Assembly (NCBI GenBank): GCA_023435505.1
Contig: JAEYRR010000174.1
Span: forward strand, 1-5,173
Reading direction: 5' to 3'
From: Bacillota bacterium
Lineage (GTDB): Bacteria > Bacillota > Clostridia > Lachnospirales > Lachnospiraceae
Length of the DNA stretch: 5,173 nt
In this document: positions 4,766 to 5,173 of the stretch, in pieces
Numbering within the stretch: position 1 is the first letter of the stretch
Layout of the letters: each line of letters starts with the position of its first letter
Program-made: the position numbers and the translations under genes
Notes under the pieces: model-generated
Seen by the model: only the letters and a program-made list of their open reading frames with translations
The model's database searches: none
Told to the model about the DNA's origin: nothing

Positions 4766-5173
4766 ACCAAAGTTCTTTTGTTGCCTTAGAGAATCGTCTA
4801 TAAAACTGTGAGTAAAAATCTTCATCTGCCTCATAGGGAAGCAGGAAGAAATTCTGTAATATGTATATATTAATCTGTTTGATCAAAATGTCTTCTAGCC
4901 CAGCCATGATTTTATGTTGAATATGTAAAATAAAATAATGCCAGTCACAGACATACTTTTCATATCTCTCTAGTTCAGGAATCCCAAGCCACTGCTTTAT
5001 CTGAACCTTTGTCTTATCCGGAAATGGGCATTCGTTAACCTGTAGAATATAATGAAAACTGTTATTCTCATAATAGCGCCCAAGTGGAAACAAACGGCAA
5101 AATCCCGGACGAAAGCTATGAATGGTACAACGGCCTGCTTCATCCAAAAAACCACATCCGCCCTGTGCTGTAT
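4764..5173 (-). CDS. YkgJ-family cysteine-cluster protein, 3' part (runs off right edge)
   Basis: The frame stays open to the right edge, so the N-terminus is missing; about 136 codons are visible. The fragment begins TAQGGCGFLDEAGRCTIH and continues into RPGFCRLFPLGR, the typical tail of the YkgJ/CxxCxxCC cluster domain, which is thought to bind zinc or an iron-sulfur centre. Further cysteines occur in NECPFPD and VCDW. The first half of the cluster should lie beyond the window. The C-terminal part, rich in aromatic and hydrophobic residues, is not recognised. An in-frame TTG at 5147 is not a credible start because it would split the motif. The protein's role is unknown in most bacteria. It lies upstream of the sua5 operon, is separated from it by a strong terminator, and so is probably regulated separately. 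Confidence 0.85.
   Translation of the reverse strand, partial: TAQGGCGFLDEAGRCTIHSFRPGFCRLFPLGRYYENNSFHYILQVNECPFPDKTKVQIKQWLGIPELERYEKYVCDWHYFILHIQHKIMAGLEDILIKQINIYILQNFFLLPYEADEDFYSQFYRRFSKATKELW

Overview
This window is a stretch of core chromosome from a low-GC, Gram-positive anaerobe, most likely a clostridial Firmicute of the Lachnospiraceae type. The assignment is inferred from the AT-rich intergenic DNA, strong AGGAGG-type ribosome sites, TG-extended -10 promoters, the mix of ATG, GTG and TTG starts, and a c-subunit that closely resembles those of sodium-driven ATP synthases from fermentative anaerobes. No mobile element, CRISPR array, tRNA or rRNA gene was seen.

Layout. Nearly everything is on the minus strand, so it reads from right to left. 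At the right edge is the 3' part of a YkgJ-type cysteine-cluster protein, closed by a strong terminator whose stem begins inside the stop codon. Directly behind that terminator a near-consensus promoter drives a three-gene operon: sua5/ywlC (threonylcarbamoyl-AMP synthase, tRNA t6A pathway), a YwlE-type low-molecular-weight phosphatase carrying the threonine that marks protein-arginine phosphatases, and rpiB (ribose-5-phosphate isomerase B). A bidirectional terminator separates this operon from the only plus-strand gene, a DUF402-family protein. A 324-bp AT-rich divergent region follows, with outward-facing promoters for the DUF402 gene and for the ATP synthase operon. The atp operon then runs to the left edge: atpZ-like gene, atpI, atpB (subunit a) and the first 68 codons of atpE (subunit c).

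How the genes fit together. AtpZ and AtpI are small membrane proteins associated with Fo. Subunits a and c form the ion path. The visible part of subunit c has Pro28, Gln32, Val63, Glu65 and Thr66, the ligand pattern of sodium-binding rings, so this enzyme is predicted to couple to Na+. The order sua5 - ywlE - rpiB - atp operon parallels the Bacillus subtilis ywlC-ywlD-ywlE-ywlF-ywlG-glyA-upp-atpI region. This is therefore an old Firmicutes neighbourhood that has lost several genes and has a DUF402 gene set into it in the opposite direction.

No new multi-gene system is evident. The points most worth a second look are the sodium signature, the YwlE threonine, the unusual TTG start of sua5 with a possible overlapping mini-ORF, and the repeat-built tandem promoter of the atp operon. 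Three gene starts (atpZ, ywlE, sua5) need care, and the start evidence is given with each.
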